A stretch of 58,579 nucleotides of DNA, taken from the IMG/VR virus record IMGVR_UViG_3300020034_000014, positions 1 through 58,579 of that record; one strand, written 5' to 3'. The notes beneath the pieces are model-generated. The model saw only the letters and a program-made list of their open reading frames with translations. It made no database searches and was not told the DNA's origin. This stretch comes from a virus. Shown here piece after piece: positions 1 through 7,051 of this stretch (positions are counted from its first letter, which is position 1; every line of letters starts with the position of its first letter). Both the position numbers and the translations under genes were made by a program.

Positions 1-12
1 CGCCTAATTACC
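1..12. repeat. cos: Left copy of 12-bp terminal repeat (probable cos end)
   Basis: The first 12 bases, CGCCTAATTACC, are identical to the last 12. The match stops at exactly 12 bases. Joined across the ends, the site contains a two-fold symmetric element GCG-NN-TAATTA-NN-CGC, as terminase nicking sites often do. The packaging genes begin about 90 bp from the other end. Confidence 0.75.
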
Positions 13-271
13 CGCGTTGATTTCGTTGCTCAAAAAGGACCCAAGAAAAAAAATAAAATAAAAAATTATTTTTTCCGTGATGTAATGCACACATTGATTT
101 ATTCATAGTATTAAATAAAAAATTTTAAATAAAAAAAAACTATAATAATAAATTAATTATGACACATACATATAGTGTAATGATAGCGATGAATACCCAT
201 ACTATCCTCACCATGATGCACACCCCTATGCGACACCATGACATTAGATGCTGTGTATATACACGCCTTCA
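13..271. other. AT-rich noncoding region beside the left end
   Basis: No convincing gene is present. Positions 40-155 are long A and T runs, unlike the rest of the window. Together with the 90 bp beyond 58489 this forms a noncoding gap of roughly 350 bp around the joined ends. It could hold terminase-binding or bending sites and a late promoter, but I could not identify either with confidence. Confidence 0.5.
253..264. repeat. Perfect 12-bp palindrome
   Basis: GTGTATATACAC is a perfect palindrome lying just past the stop codon of the gpZ-like gene and in the noncoding region near the left end. It may be a protein-binding site. Nothing else ties it to a function. Confidence 0.35.
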
Positions 272-1021
272 TTATTTAAGCCTGCCTCCTGCACGCATGC
301 GCCTTTCGAGATTAGCCTTGAATTTGCGATCAAATATTTTTTGTGCTACCGGCCCCGGTTTAAAGCGCACTGAATAGTTTACACTGTTCACCGGCATAAG
401 CGCTGTGCGTATCGTGCTACCGAATCCCGAAGTAATGCGCTCATACACTACACCTGCTTTTAATTTCCCTCTGTTGACCGGCAACACAAAAAAGCTTCCA
501 CCACCGCCTTTCTTGCGTTGACGACGCAAACGACTGCCCCGCTTTTTTTCTGTTTCGTTTGCGGTAGGGTCAAACTGCACTGCCAGTTGTGACATTATTT
601 TAGTAATGAACTTTGCGGGTAAATTTCCATACGCATCTAGTGGCATGCTTCGGCCCGGTGTGAAAAATTTATTCCGTATGCGTGGATTCGCCTGCAATCT
701 TTTTTCAGGCGCTTTTTGCGCACGCCCGCCACCTTGCACATTGGGAAATAAATATTCGCTTGGTGGCACGCCTTTATTGACTTCTTTCCTGACAAACACT
801 TCTGCACTCAGTTTTCCCGGCGTAGCGGCTTTGAACAAAATGCTGTTTACCGTTAGTGGCCTTGGGCGGTCAAATACCCGGCGAAATTCATCCTTGAAGC
901 CATCGCGAATATCGAACGCGGTATCGTTGATCGATTTCACCATAATATTACTCAATTCTTTTTGCTCTATATCCTTGAAGCGTTTTATCAGGCGCGCAGC
1001 ATCAAAGGCAACCTTAAACAT
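272..1021 (-). CDS. gpZ-like minor tail / tail completion protein
   Basis: Encodes 249 residues. The layout matches the lambda gpZ-like minor tail family: an N-terminal helix (residues about 5-45, with the SINDTAFDIRDGF stretch), a central FDRP-x-P-x-TVNS stretch, a YLFPNVQGGGR motif, and a very basic Arg/Lys patch near residue 170. Such proteins sit at the head-proximal end of the tail. I chose the ATG at 1021 rather than 1048 because it is preceded by a strong GGAGGG Shine-Dalgarno sequence. The gene is odd in place: it lies at the end of the genome opposite the tail genes, but becomes continuous with the late operon once the cohesive ends anneal. Assignment is by overall pattern, so the exact role is uncertain. 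Confidence 0.6.
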   Translation of the reverse strand: MFKVAFDAARLIKRFKDIEQKELSNIMVKSINDTAFDIRDGFKDEFRRVFDRPRPLTVNSILFKAATPGKLSAEVFVRKEVNKGVPPSEYLFPNVQGGGRAQKAPEKRLQANPRIRNKFFTPGRSMPLDAYGNLPAKFITKIMSQLAVQFDPTANETEKKRGSRLRRQRKKGGGGSFFVLPVNRGKLKAGVVYERITSGFGSTIRTALMPVNSVNYSVRFKPGPVAQKIFDRKFKANLERRMRAGGRLK

Positions 1022-1316
1022 TTTTCCCTCCATTGGATTTTTCCACATGGGACAAAATCACGCCTTGCACCCATTGGGCGATATGTGAATATTCCGCGTG
1101 ATTATCAACGAACGAAAAAAAATTATTTTTCGCCAATCGGCCCGTGCCTACGTTGATCGATACCCAAAAATTTGATTTTGGCAAAGGGCGCAGGGAAATT
1201 ATTTTATAGTTTTTCCAGTGCCCCGTGCCGTGCCTTGCGTAGACACTCCATCCTGCAAGCGATCCGATGCACTCGGCGTTGTCGGGCACATTGCCCGCTA
1301 GAGTGTTTTTCTCCAA
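1014..1316 (-). CDS. Conserved-looking phage protein of unknown function
   Basis: Encodes 100 residues, ending 8 bp inside the gpZ-like gene. It has an aromatic-rich core with a KSNFWVSINVGTGRLAKN stretch, a pattern seen in small phage early proteins without known function. The start used is TTG at 1316, with AAGGAA only a few bases upstream, so the start is uncertain. No domain is recognised. Confidence 0.5.
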   Translation of the reverse strand: MEKNTLAGNVPDNAECIGSLAGWSVYARHGTGHWKNYKIISLRPLPKSNFWVSINVGTGRLAKNNFFSFVDNHAEYSHIAQWVQGVILSHVEKSNGGKNV

Positions 1317-1362
1317 TTCCTTCGCTTCACCATCACCGCTAGAATCTATCTGTTATCCGCCG

Positions 1363-1406
1363 AAGGCTACGCAGTCGCGCCTTAGTGCGGCGGTCAGCGT
1401 AGCCTT
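1363..1406. repeat. Long inverted repeat (10-bp perfect stem, 24-nt loop)
   Basis: AAGGCTACGC at 1363-1372 is the exact reverse complement of GCGTAGCCTT at 1397-1406. The loop has further short CGC/GCG pairing potential. It lies upstream of the minus-strand gene starting at 1316 and beside the tandem 10-bp sites. It has no T-run on either side, so a simple terminator is unlikely. A leader hairpin or an origin-associated structure is possible. Confidence 0.6.
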
Positions 1407-1484
1407 AACGGGATTAAAAGTCAATAGGCTATTTTAAAATTGTTTGGAATCAATGAGTTATCATGCTTTTTATGACAAATGAAT

Positions 1485-1514
1485 CCATGTGATATTACGT
1501 GATACTACGTGATA
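1485..1514 (+). repeat. Three tandem 10-bp sites (iteron- or operator-like)
   Basis: Three direct copies of a 10-bp element follow each other without a gap: CCATGTGATA, TTACGTGATA and CTACGTGATA. Ten-base phasing puts every copy on the same face of the helix. The same element forms the arms of the palindrome at 1559-1580. The sites lie upstream of a small winged-helix gene, so they may be its operator or a replication iteron array. Confidence 0.65.
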
Positions 1515-1558
1515 AACCGTCAAAATAAAATTTAAGTAATTGATTTTACAGGGAAATT

Positions 1559-1580
1559 CTACATGATATGTATCACGTAG
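1559..1580. promoter_or_regulatory. 22-bp palindrome built from the same 10-bp element
   Basis: The left arm CTACATGATA and the right arm TATCACGTAG flank a TG spacer. The arms are inverted copies of the tandem element with one mismatch. The site lies about 90 bp upstream of the winged-helix start codon. It looks like a dimer-binding site for the protein that also reads the tandem half-sites. Confidence 0.6.
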
Positions 1581-1633
1581 AACGCTTTTTTCCACATAAA
1601 AACGGGTGAAATTTAGCATTTTTCTGCTTCGTG

Positions 1634-1639
1634 TATGAT
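1634..1639 (+). promoter_or_regulatory. Possible -10 box for the winged-helix gene
   Basis: TATGAT lies 30 bp before the start codon and just downstream of the palindrome. The matching -35 region (near 1612, TTTAGC) is weak, which suits a promoter that depends on the upstream sites. This is a tentative call. Confidence 0.3.
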
Positions 1640-1668
1640 CGTGCGCCCATTAACGAAAAAGGCCTAAT

Positions 1669-1989
1669 ATGCTCAAGCCTGCAAAAATCCCGATAAGTAT
1701 TACCGTAGAAATTCGCATTTATTTAGATGACAAATGCATAAGACATAATGACCCCGACTCAAAATCTAGCGATCCTGAATTGACTTTATTGCGAGAGATC
1801 AAAAACGGAAAAGGCAATTTAACTGTAGCCAAACTAGCTAAAATTGCGAAACTGACACATATGCAAACGCGACTCAGACTTGCTAAATTTGCACAAAATA
1901 AATTAGTTGAACAGCTAGGCATCGGCTCAGGTAAAAGATACTACATTACAAAATTGGGCAAAATGCATCTAGAAAAACAAAACGCCTAG
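1669..1989 (+). CDS. Small winged-helix protein, paralog of the replication protein C-terminus
   Basis: Encodes 106 residues. From about residue 38 onward it closely matches the last 60-65 residues of the convergent prim-pol/RepA protein: both contain LT-x-MQTR, then KRY-x-ITKLG, and about half of the aligned residues are identical by eye. The segment looks like a winged helix-turn-helix DNA-binding domain. The N-terminal 37 residues are unrelated. A good Shine-Dalgarno (AAAAAGG) precedes the ATG. The stop overlaps the stop of the replication gene by the four bases CTAG. Inference: it may bind the same DNA as the replication protein, here the tandem 10-bp sites and palindrome just upstream, and so act as a repressor or copy control factor. 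Confidence 0.7.
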   Translation: MLKPAKIPISITVEIRIYLDDKCIRHNDPDSKSSDPELTLLREIKNGKGNLTVAKLAKIAKLTHMQTRLRLAKFAQNKLVEQLGIGSGKRYYITKLGKMHLEKQNA

Positions 1990-4052
1990 CAATCCCCGGC
2001 ATCGTCATTTGATTGCCGTTTTTCAGCGAATTTTGCTAATTGGGCACCACCCAATTTTGTGATGGTGTAGCGTTTCCATGCTCCCACGCCTTGCGCATCG
2101 ATTAACCCGACTTCGGCACATTTTTTAATTTCCACGCGCGTTTGCATAATCGTCAATTTTGCAGCTTCGGCCAATTCTAATAATGTCGCTTCACCCTTGC
2201 CCGCCTTTACCGCGAGCAATACCCGCTCCATGCGAGATTGATCCTCCAAGAGTTTTGCAGCCTCTTTTACGTTGCTTTCAATTTGCTGAATATCCGGCGC
2301 ATGCCTCAAAACACCGTGCGCGCCGACCTCGAAAAAAACATCCCCGGTATGCGGCCCATAATTATTTTTCACAAATCTTGCGACAACGTAGCGTCCGGCA
2401 TCATCTTCCGCCAATCCATATAAAGGCGCATCGCGTCTAGGGAGTCTGGTTAGCAACATCGATGCCCGCGCATTGTCTACCAGTGCCGAAGCCCCGCGCA
2501 CCACGCTTTGCGTCGCATCCTGTAGGCTCGTGACCTGCCCGCCTTTGCTCACATGATGCACCACGACAACCGCACATTTACACGTTGCCGCGATGCGATC
2601 CAGCGCCAGCATTAGCCGCGCCATTTCTTCGTTATCGTTTTCGCTGCCCCCGTTGAAAAATACCAGCGGATCGATTACAACTAATTTCATATCGTGCAAG
2701 GGTTTAATTTGTTCAATCAGGTAATCGACGCGATTTGTTTCCTGCAAATCACCGAATTCATCATGCGCCAGCATCCGCCAATCCAAGCCGCGCACTGATG
2801 CCACGCCCAAATGCTCTATGATCCTTTCGCGCTGTTTTTCGGTGTAGCCTTGCTGCTGTTGTATGGCATGTATGCGCCTATGGATATCATCTTTATCTTC
2901 CTCAGCAGTGAGTATCAGCGCCTTGCCCACTGTGCCCGGCTCAAATGGTCCCAGCGATTCACCGGCTGCAAAGGCTATGGCAAGTTGCAGCATTAAAAAA
3001 CTTTTGCTGCTACCGCCCGCGCCAGCGACTACCGTTACCTTACCGACTGCGATACGACCATCAAAAACCCACTCTAAAGGCACCGGCCCATGCTCATTAT
3101 TGAAGGCATACTCTGTGTCACCAATGACCCAAATACCTTGCGAAAATTCGCGCGTCAACGGCCTGTAGCCGCCTTTGCGCGCCAGCGCCATCACGCTGCG
3201 TATGGTCCAAAGCGCCCTATCCCGGTTGCGGTCAAATGTGTTCCACTTATTTAAATCATGCTCTTGGAATTTTTCACTCGACCTACTCCAATCTTCCCAA
3301 AGCGCAAAGCCCTTTTGTCCGTAGGCATGGCGCAACGCATGGCCTATATTGATCCATCGCGCATAGTCGCCTGCATCAATGTGCGCCAGCGCTTCGCGGA
3401 TTACTTCTACTTCAACCTTTGGAATTTTTGCCGTTCGTGGCGCGTCTTCGTCATCGCCCTCTATAACGCTAAACTCGCTACCCGGCCCCGTGTTGCTCAC
3501 ACTGCGCCCGCTCAAACTCTCAGGTAGTGGCACAATCTCTTGCTCCCAAGGCGCACAGTCTGCCCGCCATTGGTAGCGCCTGCCCGATTCATGCATGCTA
3601 GGCCATGCTACGACGAAGCCACGGCCCGCCTTTTTAACATCGATACCCTTGCCTAGCGTGCCGCCCGGCTCGCCTTCGTAGAATAGGTGTAGGCCACCGC
3701 CGCCGCTCTTTTGGATTACTGTTGTTGCTGCTTTGTCACCGGCCAATAATTTTCTAAGCGTGACTTCACCGCCATTACGCGGATCAATGTCAATCACGCA
3801 CGTTCCCGGCTTGGGCATGATGCCTATATGGGCATCCGGCCAACGCTGCCACCATACTACTAACTGCTTTTCGTTCGTGGTTGCTTTGTTTTGCCACGCC
3901 TTGATTAATGGGTGTTTGCCCGGCGTGTCGCATTGCACATCACCGCAGGCGCAACGCGCGGAACCATCACGCGCCTTGCGCAGCCACCAAACGGGCAAAA
4001 CGGGGAAACCCTCGCGGGCGTAGCGAAGCGCTGCGTCTTTTAAACTAGACAA
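1986..4052 (-). CDS. Prim-pol / RepA-like helicase fusion (replication initiation)
   Basis: Encodes 688 residues from a TTG start. Residues 1-180 are a bifunctional primase/polymerase domain: zinc-type cysteines C34, C36 and C41, the metal-binding VIDIDP pair (D88, D90), the SGGGGLHLF motif with H122, and GRGFVVAWPS. Residues about 215-295 resemble a PriCT-2 domain. Residues about 330-560 are a RepA/AAA_25-type ATPase with Walker A AGAGGSSKS (343-351) and Walker B LVVIDPLVFFNGG. The last 65 residues are a winged helix shared with the adjacent small gene. The protein should synthesise primers and unwind DNA at the phage origin. It is the only leftward replication gene; the other replication genes are on the plus strand. 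Confidence 0.88.
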   Translation of the reverse strand: MSSLKDAALRYAREGFPVLPVWWLRKARDGSARCACGDVQCDTPGKHPLIKAWQNKATTNEKQLVVWWQRWPDAHIGIMPKPGTCVIDIDPRNGGEVTLRKLLAGDKAATTVIQKSGGGGLHLFYEGEPGGTLGKGIDVKKAGRGFVVAWPSMHESGRRYQWRADCAPWEQEIVPLPESLSGRSVSNTGPGSEFSVIEGDDEDAPRTAKIPKVEVEVIREALAHIDAGDYARWINIGHALRHAYGQKGFALWEDWSRSSEKFQEHDLNKWNTFDRNRDRALWTIRSVMALARKGGYRPLTREFSQGIWVIGDTEYAFNNEHGPVPLEWVFDGRIAVGKVTVVAGAGGSSKSFLMLQLAIAFAAGESLGPFEPGTVGKALILTAEEDKDDIHRRIHAIQQQQGYTEKQRERIIEHLGVASVRGLDWRMLAHDEFGDLQETNRVDYLIEQIKPLHDMKLVVIDPLVFFNGGSENDNEEMARLMLALDRIAATCKCAVVVVHHVSKGGQVTSLQDATQSVVRGASALVDNARASMLLTRLPRRDAPLYGLAEDDAGRYVVARFVKNNYGPHTGDVFFEVGAHGVLRHAPDIQQIESNVKEAAKLLEDQSRMERVLLAVKAGKGEATLLELAEAAKLTIMQTRVEIKKCAEVGLIDAQGVGAWKRYTITKLGGAQLAKFAEKRQSNDDAGDC

Positions 4053-4207
4053 TATTTTTATTCCGGGCGCGGTTAATGGGCATCACGCACAAGCGTAGAC
4101 GTTGTGCGTAGCGCAAACTGTGCGAACGTTACGCCTTTGTGTGATGGCATTCAATACACTTTTGTAAAACTTGCAAGGCGTTGACTACACAACGAAAATC
4201 AAAACGC

Positions 4208-4236
4208 TTGAACGCCCGGCGCATGGGATATATAAT
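4208..4236 (+). promoter_or_regulatory. Strong sigma70-type promoter for a short transcript
   Basis: TTGAAC at 4208 and a perfect TATAAT at 4231 are separated by 17 bp. This is the best consensus promoter I see in the window. Transcription should start near 4243 and meet a strong terminator at 4291-4334, so the product is about 90 nt with no sizeable reading frame. Confidence 0.75.
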
Positions 4237-4242
4237 GCGCTT

Positions 4243-4334
4243 GTCTCGCTGCTCCCCGTGGCGTTGACTGGCGCATCGTGTAGGACGCAAGGGCGGTAGA
4301 ATCCGGGCGCGGAGACTACCGCCCCTTGTTTTTT
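4243..4334 (+). ncRNA. Candidate small RNA of about 90 nt
   Basis: The segment is bounded by the consensus promoter at 4208-4236 and the intrinsic terminator ending at 4334. It holds no plausible gene. It sits between the divergent replication gene and the early operon. It could be a trans-acting phage small RNA, or a leader that is terminated until an antiterminator acts. Ends are inferred from promoter spacing and the T-run. Confidence 0.55.
4291..4334 (+). terminator. Rho-independent terminator
   Basis: GGGCGGTAG at 4291-4299 pairs perfectly with CTACCGCCC at 4316-4324, and TTGTTTTTT follows at 4326-4334. The stem has nine base pairs with high GC content. Confidence 0.8.
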
Positions 4335-4349
4335 CAGCACAAATAAAAC

Positions 4350-4378
4350 TTGCATTCGATTACTTGCGGGCGTATATT
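4350..4378 (+). promoter_or_regulatory. Probable early operon promoter, degenerate copy of the repeated operator
   Basis: TTGCAT at 4350 and TATATT at 4373 are 17 bp apart. The DNA around the -10 (TTACTTGCGGGCGTATATT) matches the repeated operator/promoter consensus TTACGC-N4-GCGTATACT in its right half but has lost the left arm, and it lacks the upstream GTGTGA box. It lies downstream of the small RNA terminator and 114 bp before the first early gene. Confidence 0.5.
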
Positions 4379-4491
4379 TTCCGCTGCGCACTGGTAGGCG
4401 TCGCGTGCAGTCGCTTCCGTCCCCCGGATAGCGGCAGATACAACGCGCCTACTTTGTGCGCCCTCAAACGCAAGAGGAAACGGGGAACACC

Positions 4492-4812
4492 ATGCCATTT
4501 TTAGCACCAATGCCAAAGCGCAGAACGCCTATCACCGATAGGGTGTTGCTCGAAGCGCCACGCCATCAATTCGCGCCGCCCGGCGAACATTTTCTAATCA
4601 CACCAGCGCAAGCCTTGCTTGAGCAATGCAAAAAATTTGAATTACAAAATCAGGAATTATTAGCCGCGCTGAAACTTGCCGAAAAATTATGCAAAGAAGC
4701 GTTGCCTAAATTTAATTGGAGCGCATCGGCGCTAGACGCGAATGCAATCAGCCTATTGAATAATGTGCCTATCGCAATTAGCGCCGCGATCAAGAACGCG
4801 GAAAAACCATGA
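4492..4812 (+). CDS. Hypothetical early protein
   Basis: Encodes 106 residues, first gene of the early operon. The start at 4492 is preceded by AGGAAACGGGGAAC, the same GGGGAAC leader seen before several other early genes. Residues 40-75 are a helical, Ala/Leu/Lys-rich stretch, and the C-terminus is Ala/Ile-rich. No family is recognised. Its stop overlaps the next start by ATGA. Confidence 0.6.
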   Translation: MPFLAPMPKRRTPITDRVLLEAPRHQFAPPGEHFLITPAQALLEQCKKFELQNQELLAALKLAEKLCKEALPKFNWSASALDANAISLLNNVPIAISAAIKNAEKP

Positions 4813-4991
4813 CCATCAAAAAATCAATATTGATTCAAGTTATCGTGATTGATCAAGCAACCAATTTGCAGATCACACGCGAAATACAAATTTATGATAG
4901 TGATATCGGATGGGAACTCGAAAGGCTTTTTACCCGGCTAGGCGAAAAATACGCAAAAGAAATCGATCCCGCTTTTGAAAGTAATTACTAG
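4809..4991 (+). CDS. Hypothetical early protein
   Basis: Encodes 60 residues, coupled to the gene before it through ATGA. It has a beta-rich N-terminal half (KSILIQVIVIDQ) and an acidic C-terminal half. No family is recognised. Confidence 0.5.
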   Translation: MTIKKSILIQVIVIDQATNLQITREIQIYDSDIGWELERLFTRLGEKYAKEIDPAFESNY

Positions 4992-4993
4992 CC

Positions 4994-5191
4994 ATGACCG
5001 CGCCACTCGGCACGCTCACCATGCCCAAACTTGACGGTATCGAAATCAAGCCCGGCGTTTGGATTATTGGCGAACCTACGCCCGTGCCCGGCACTGACAA
5101 ATTGCACGCACTCGCTGAAATCGAAGGCACGCTTTGTCTGGTTGAATTGGTATTAAAATTTCCCGTTGATGTGAAGCCCATACCATTATGA
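4994..5191 (+). CDS. Hypothetical early protein
   Basis: Encodes 65 residues, two bases after the preceding stop. It is rich in Pro, Gly and Val and looks like a small beta protein. No family is recognised. Confidence 0.5.
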   Translation: MTAPLGTLTMPKLDGIEIKPGVWIIGEPTPVPGTDKLHALAEIEGTLCLVELVLKFPVDVKPIPL

Positions 5192-5370
5192 ATATCGCCG
5201 ATTTGATAATGGAATTACAAAAACACCCCGCTAACGCGGAAGTGTATGTCAGTGACGGTCCCGCACACGGCCAAAATATCGCGGATGAACGCGACCCGTT
5301 TATCATCAGAGACGATATCGAAATATGGGAAAACGATAAACTAAAAAAAGTTGAACGGGTGAAACTTTGA
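5188..5370 (+). CDS. Small phage protein with a LIMELQKHPANAEVYV-type N-terminus
   Basis: Encodes 60 residues. The opening helix-strand pattern (L-I-x-E-L-x-K-x-P-x-x-A-E-V) is common in small phage proteins whose role is unknown. It overlaps both neighbours by four bases. Confidence 0.55.
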   Translation: MNIADLIMELQKHPANAEVYVSDGPAHGQNIADERDPFIIRDDIEIWENDKLKKVERVKL

Positions 5371-5693
5371 CCACCAAAGAAATATTTTTTATCGTCGCAT
5401 TTATTTTTGCGTGCGTAGTGTTTGTCTACTCATACATTACCGTAGGACGTGCAAGGCGTGCGGTAGCGAATGCGCAAAGGCTTGCGCGAGTCAACACCGG
5501 CAAAATGCATGCGATTGATGAAACGCTGGATATGTATATTGCTGAACTCGACACCATACGTAAAGCCGCCAAGGAATTATGTATCATCGTTATCAATGAC
5601 CGCGCCGCCGTTAAAGAAAAACAAAAACGCGCGAATGCATTAATGCTATTACTCAAAGATTCTTATCAACGCATCGCGGAGCATAGGCTATGA
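5367..5693 (+). CDS. Small membrane-anchored protein
   Basis: Encodes 108 residues from a TTG start that overlaps the previous stop as TTGA. Residues 5-25 form one transmembrane segment. The rest is a helical, charged cytoplasmic or periplasmic domain that could form a coiled coil. Function unknown. Confidence 0.55.
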   Translation: MTTKEIFFIVAFIFACVVFVYSYITVGRARRAVANAQRLARVNTGKMHAIDETLDMYIAELDTIRKAAKELCIIVINDRAAVKEKQKRANALMLLLKDSYQRIAEHRL

Positions 5694-6190
5694 CTGACGA
5701 AGGAAAAATTATTATCGGTATAGTCATTGCATTTGTGTGCGCTGGTATCGTTTTGTATTTTGAATTCTTCCGGCGAAAAATAAACCACATCACCGGCAAC
5801 ATACCGCCGAAGCGCAACCCGCCGCCATACGCAGCGTCGCAGCTAGGCGTATGGAAAGGACGGCACACATTTGATAGTGGCTACACAACTTGCGGATGTT
5901 TTCCAATGTGCCGCATCGATTGCCCCGACCGCGCAACGTGCATAATTGAGTCCGGCCCACTGCACTATGCGCGTCTACCATCACAACGCGCGAGTTTGAT
6001 GCCGCTGTTCAACGAAGCAAAATTACAACGCGAAGAACGCGCAGAAGAAAAGTTAAGCCGCGATCTGGCGCGCATGCTCAAAGAACACATAGACGAAAAC
6101 CCGCGCGATCACCGGGCGAAGGCGCAGTTTATCAATTTGCACAATGCTAGTGATGGTTGGGGGTCTTATCATGCTCGTAAAAGAATATGA
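5690..6190 (+). CDS. Membrane protein with cysteine-rich middle
   Basis: Encodes 166 residues. Residues 6-28 are a transmembrane helix. Residues about 65-90 hold a cluster of five cysteines (CGCFPMCRIDCPDRATC), possibly a metal site or disulfides. The C-terminal third is a charged helix. It is coupled to both neighbours through ATGA. Function unknown. Confidence 0.6.
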   Translation: MTDEGKIIIGIVIAFVCAGIVLYFEFFRRKINHITGNIPPKRNPPPYAASQLGVWKGRHTFDSGYTTCGCFPMCRIDCPDRATCIIESGPLHYARLPSQRASLMPLFNEAKLQREERAEEKLSRDLARMLKEHIDENPRDHRAKAQFINLHNASDGWGSYHARKRI

Positions 6191-6393
6191 CAACCAAACG
6201 TAAGCGCATCAAAGCGCAACACACTTTGCTGCCGCATGAAAAGGACAAAGTGTTTCTGCGCGCATGGGCAAAGCACCGGCCCAATTACCTATATGGTAGT
6301 GATGCGCTTTCTAATGTATATGTAGGATGGAAACTCGCGCGGGAATTGGCGCGCATTCGCAGTAAGAAAAAATTCGGGGGCGTGTTTAAATGA
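6187..6393 (+). CDS. Hypothetical basic protein
   Basis: Encodes 68 residues with many Lys and Arg residues at both ends. It is coupled by ATGA overlaps to both neighbours. No family is recognised. Confidence 0.5.
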   Translation: MTTKRKRIKAQHTLLPHEKDKVFLRAWAKHRPNYLYGSDALSNVYVGWKLARELARIRSKKKFGGVFK

Positions 6394-6686
6394 AACTGGA
6401 ACGCTGGCAGAAAATGCTCAAGGCAAGCGATGGCACAGAAATTTTATATTATATGTTGCCTGATACGCTGGAAGATGACAGTCAGGAATTATCGTGTGTC
6501 GTGCATTTTCATGATCGTTGCGTGACCGTGCATATGTTGGGAATACCGAATACAACCGCGCAAAAATTCTTTGATGAAATTGGTGCAAAGACAGCGGATG
6601 CGACGCTAAAAATGGTAAACCAACTAGACGAAGTGAAAGCGAAAAAAGAAACGGGCGCGCATCATGCCGCACCGGGAATACACTAA
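6390..6686 (+). CDS. Hypothetical early protein
   Basis: Encodes 98 residues with a mixed alpha/beta pattern and a Lys/Glu-rich C-terminus. No family is recognised. Confidence 0.5.
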   Translation: MKLERWQKMLKASDGTEILYYMLPDTLEDDSQELSCVVHFHDRCVTVHMLGIPNTTAQKFFDEIGAKTADATLKMVNQLDEVKAKKETGAHHAAPGIH

Positions 6687-6699
6687 GGGATAAATTAAA

Positions 6700-6879
6700 A
6701 TGAATACTATCATGGATAAAACCATAGATATTGATGTAACTATGCCGCCGCTGCCGTGCAATCATGAAGATGCCAAGCGACACGCCAAAAGTCTAGCGCC
6801 ACACTCCAACATCGCGCGCTGTTATCTTGACCTTGTAGCAAAAATTGAAAATACAAACCATGACAACATGGCAGGATGA
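6700..6879 (+). CDS. Hypothetical small protein (59 residues)
   Basis: Opens MNTIMDKTIDIDV after the purine-rich stretch AAGGGATAAATTAAA and reads to a TGA at 6879, overlapping the next gene by 20 bases. It fills what would otherwise be a gap in the operon. It contains one Cys-Asn-His and one Arg-Cys-Tyr motif. No family is recognised. Confidence 0.45.
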   Translation: MNTIMDKTIDIDVTMPPLPCNHEDAKRHAKSLAPHSNIARCYLDLVAKIENTNHDNMAG

Positions 6880-7048
6880 ATATCAAACGCTGATTGATGA
6901 TTGTGTAAACCGCGAATCACGCTTGACAGATTTCGAGCGCGGATTTATCGATGGCCTTGCGCGTTACATCGATAGCGGTAAGCGCCCAACACCAGACCAA
7001 ATTGAATTGCTTAGTAATATATGGGAAAAAGCAACGGCGAAAGGTTAA
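6860..7048 (+). CDS. Hypothetical small protein
   Basis: Encodes 62 residues from the ATG at 6860. A TTG at 6845 in the same frame is possible but lacks a better ribosome site. It is helical and acidic with a FERGFIDGLARYI stretch. No family is recognised. Confidence 0.5.
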   Translation: MTTWQDEYQTLIDDCVNRESRLTDFERGFIDGLARYIDSGKRPTPDQIELLSNIWEKATAKG

Positions 7049-7051
7049 ACG

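Noticed and set aside
159-377. Plus-strand 72-residue frame in the AT-rich end
   Set aside because: Low-complexity Met/Thr/His-rich sequence with no ribosome site; it runs antisense into the gpZ-like gene.
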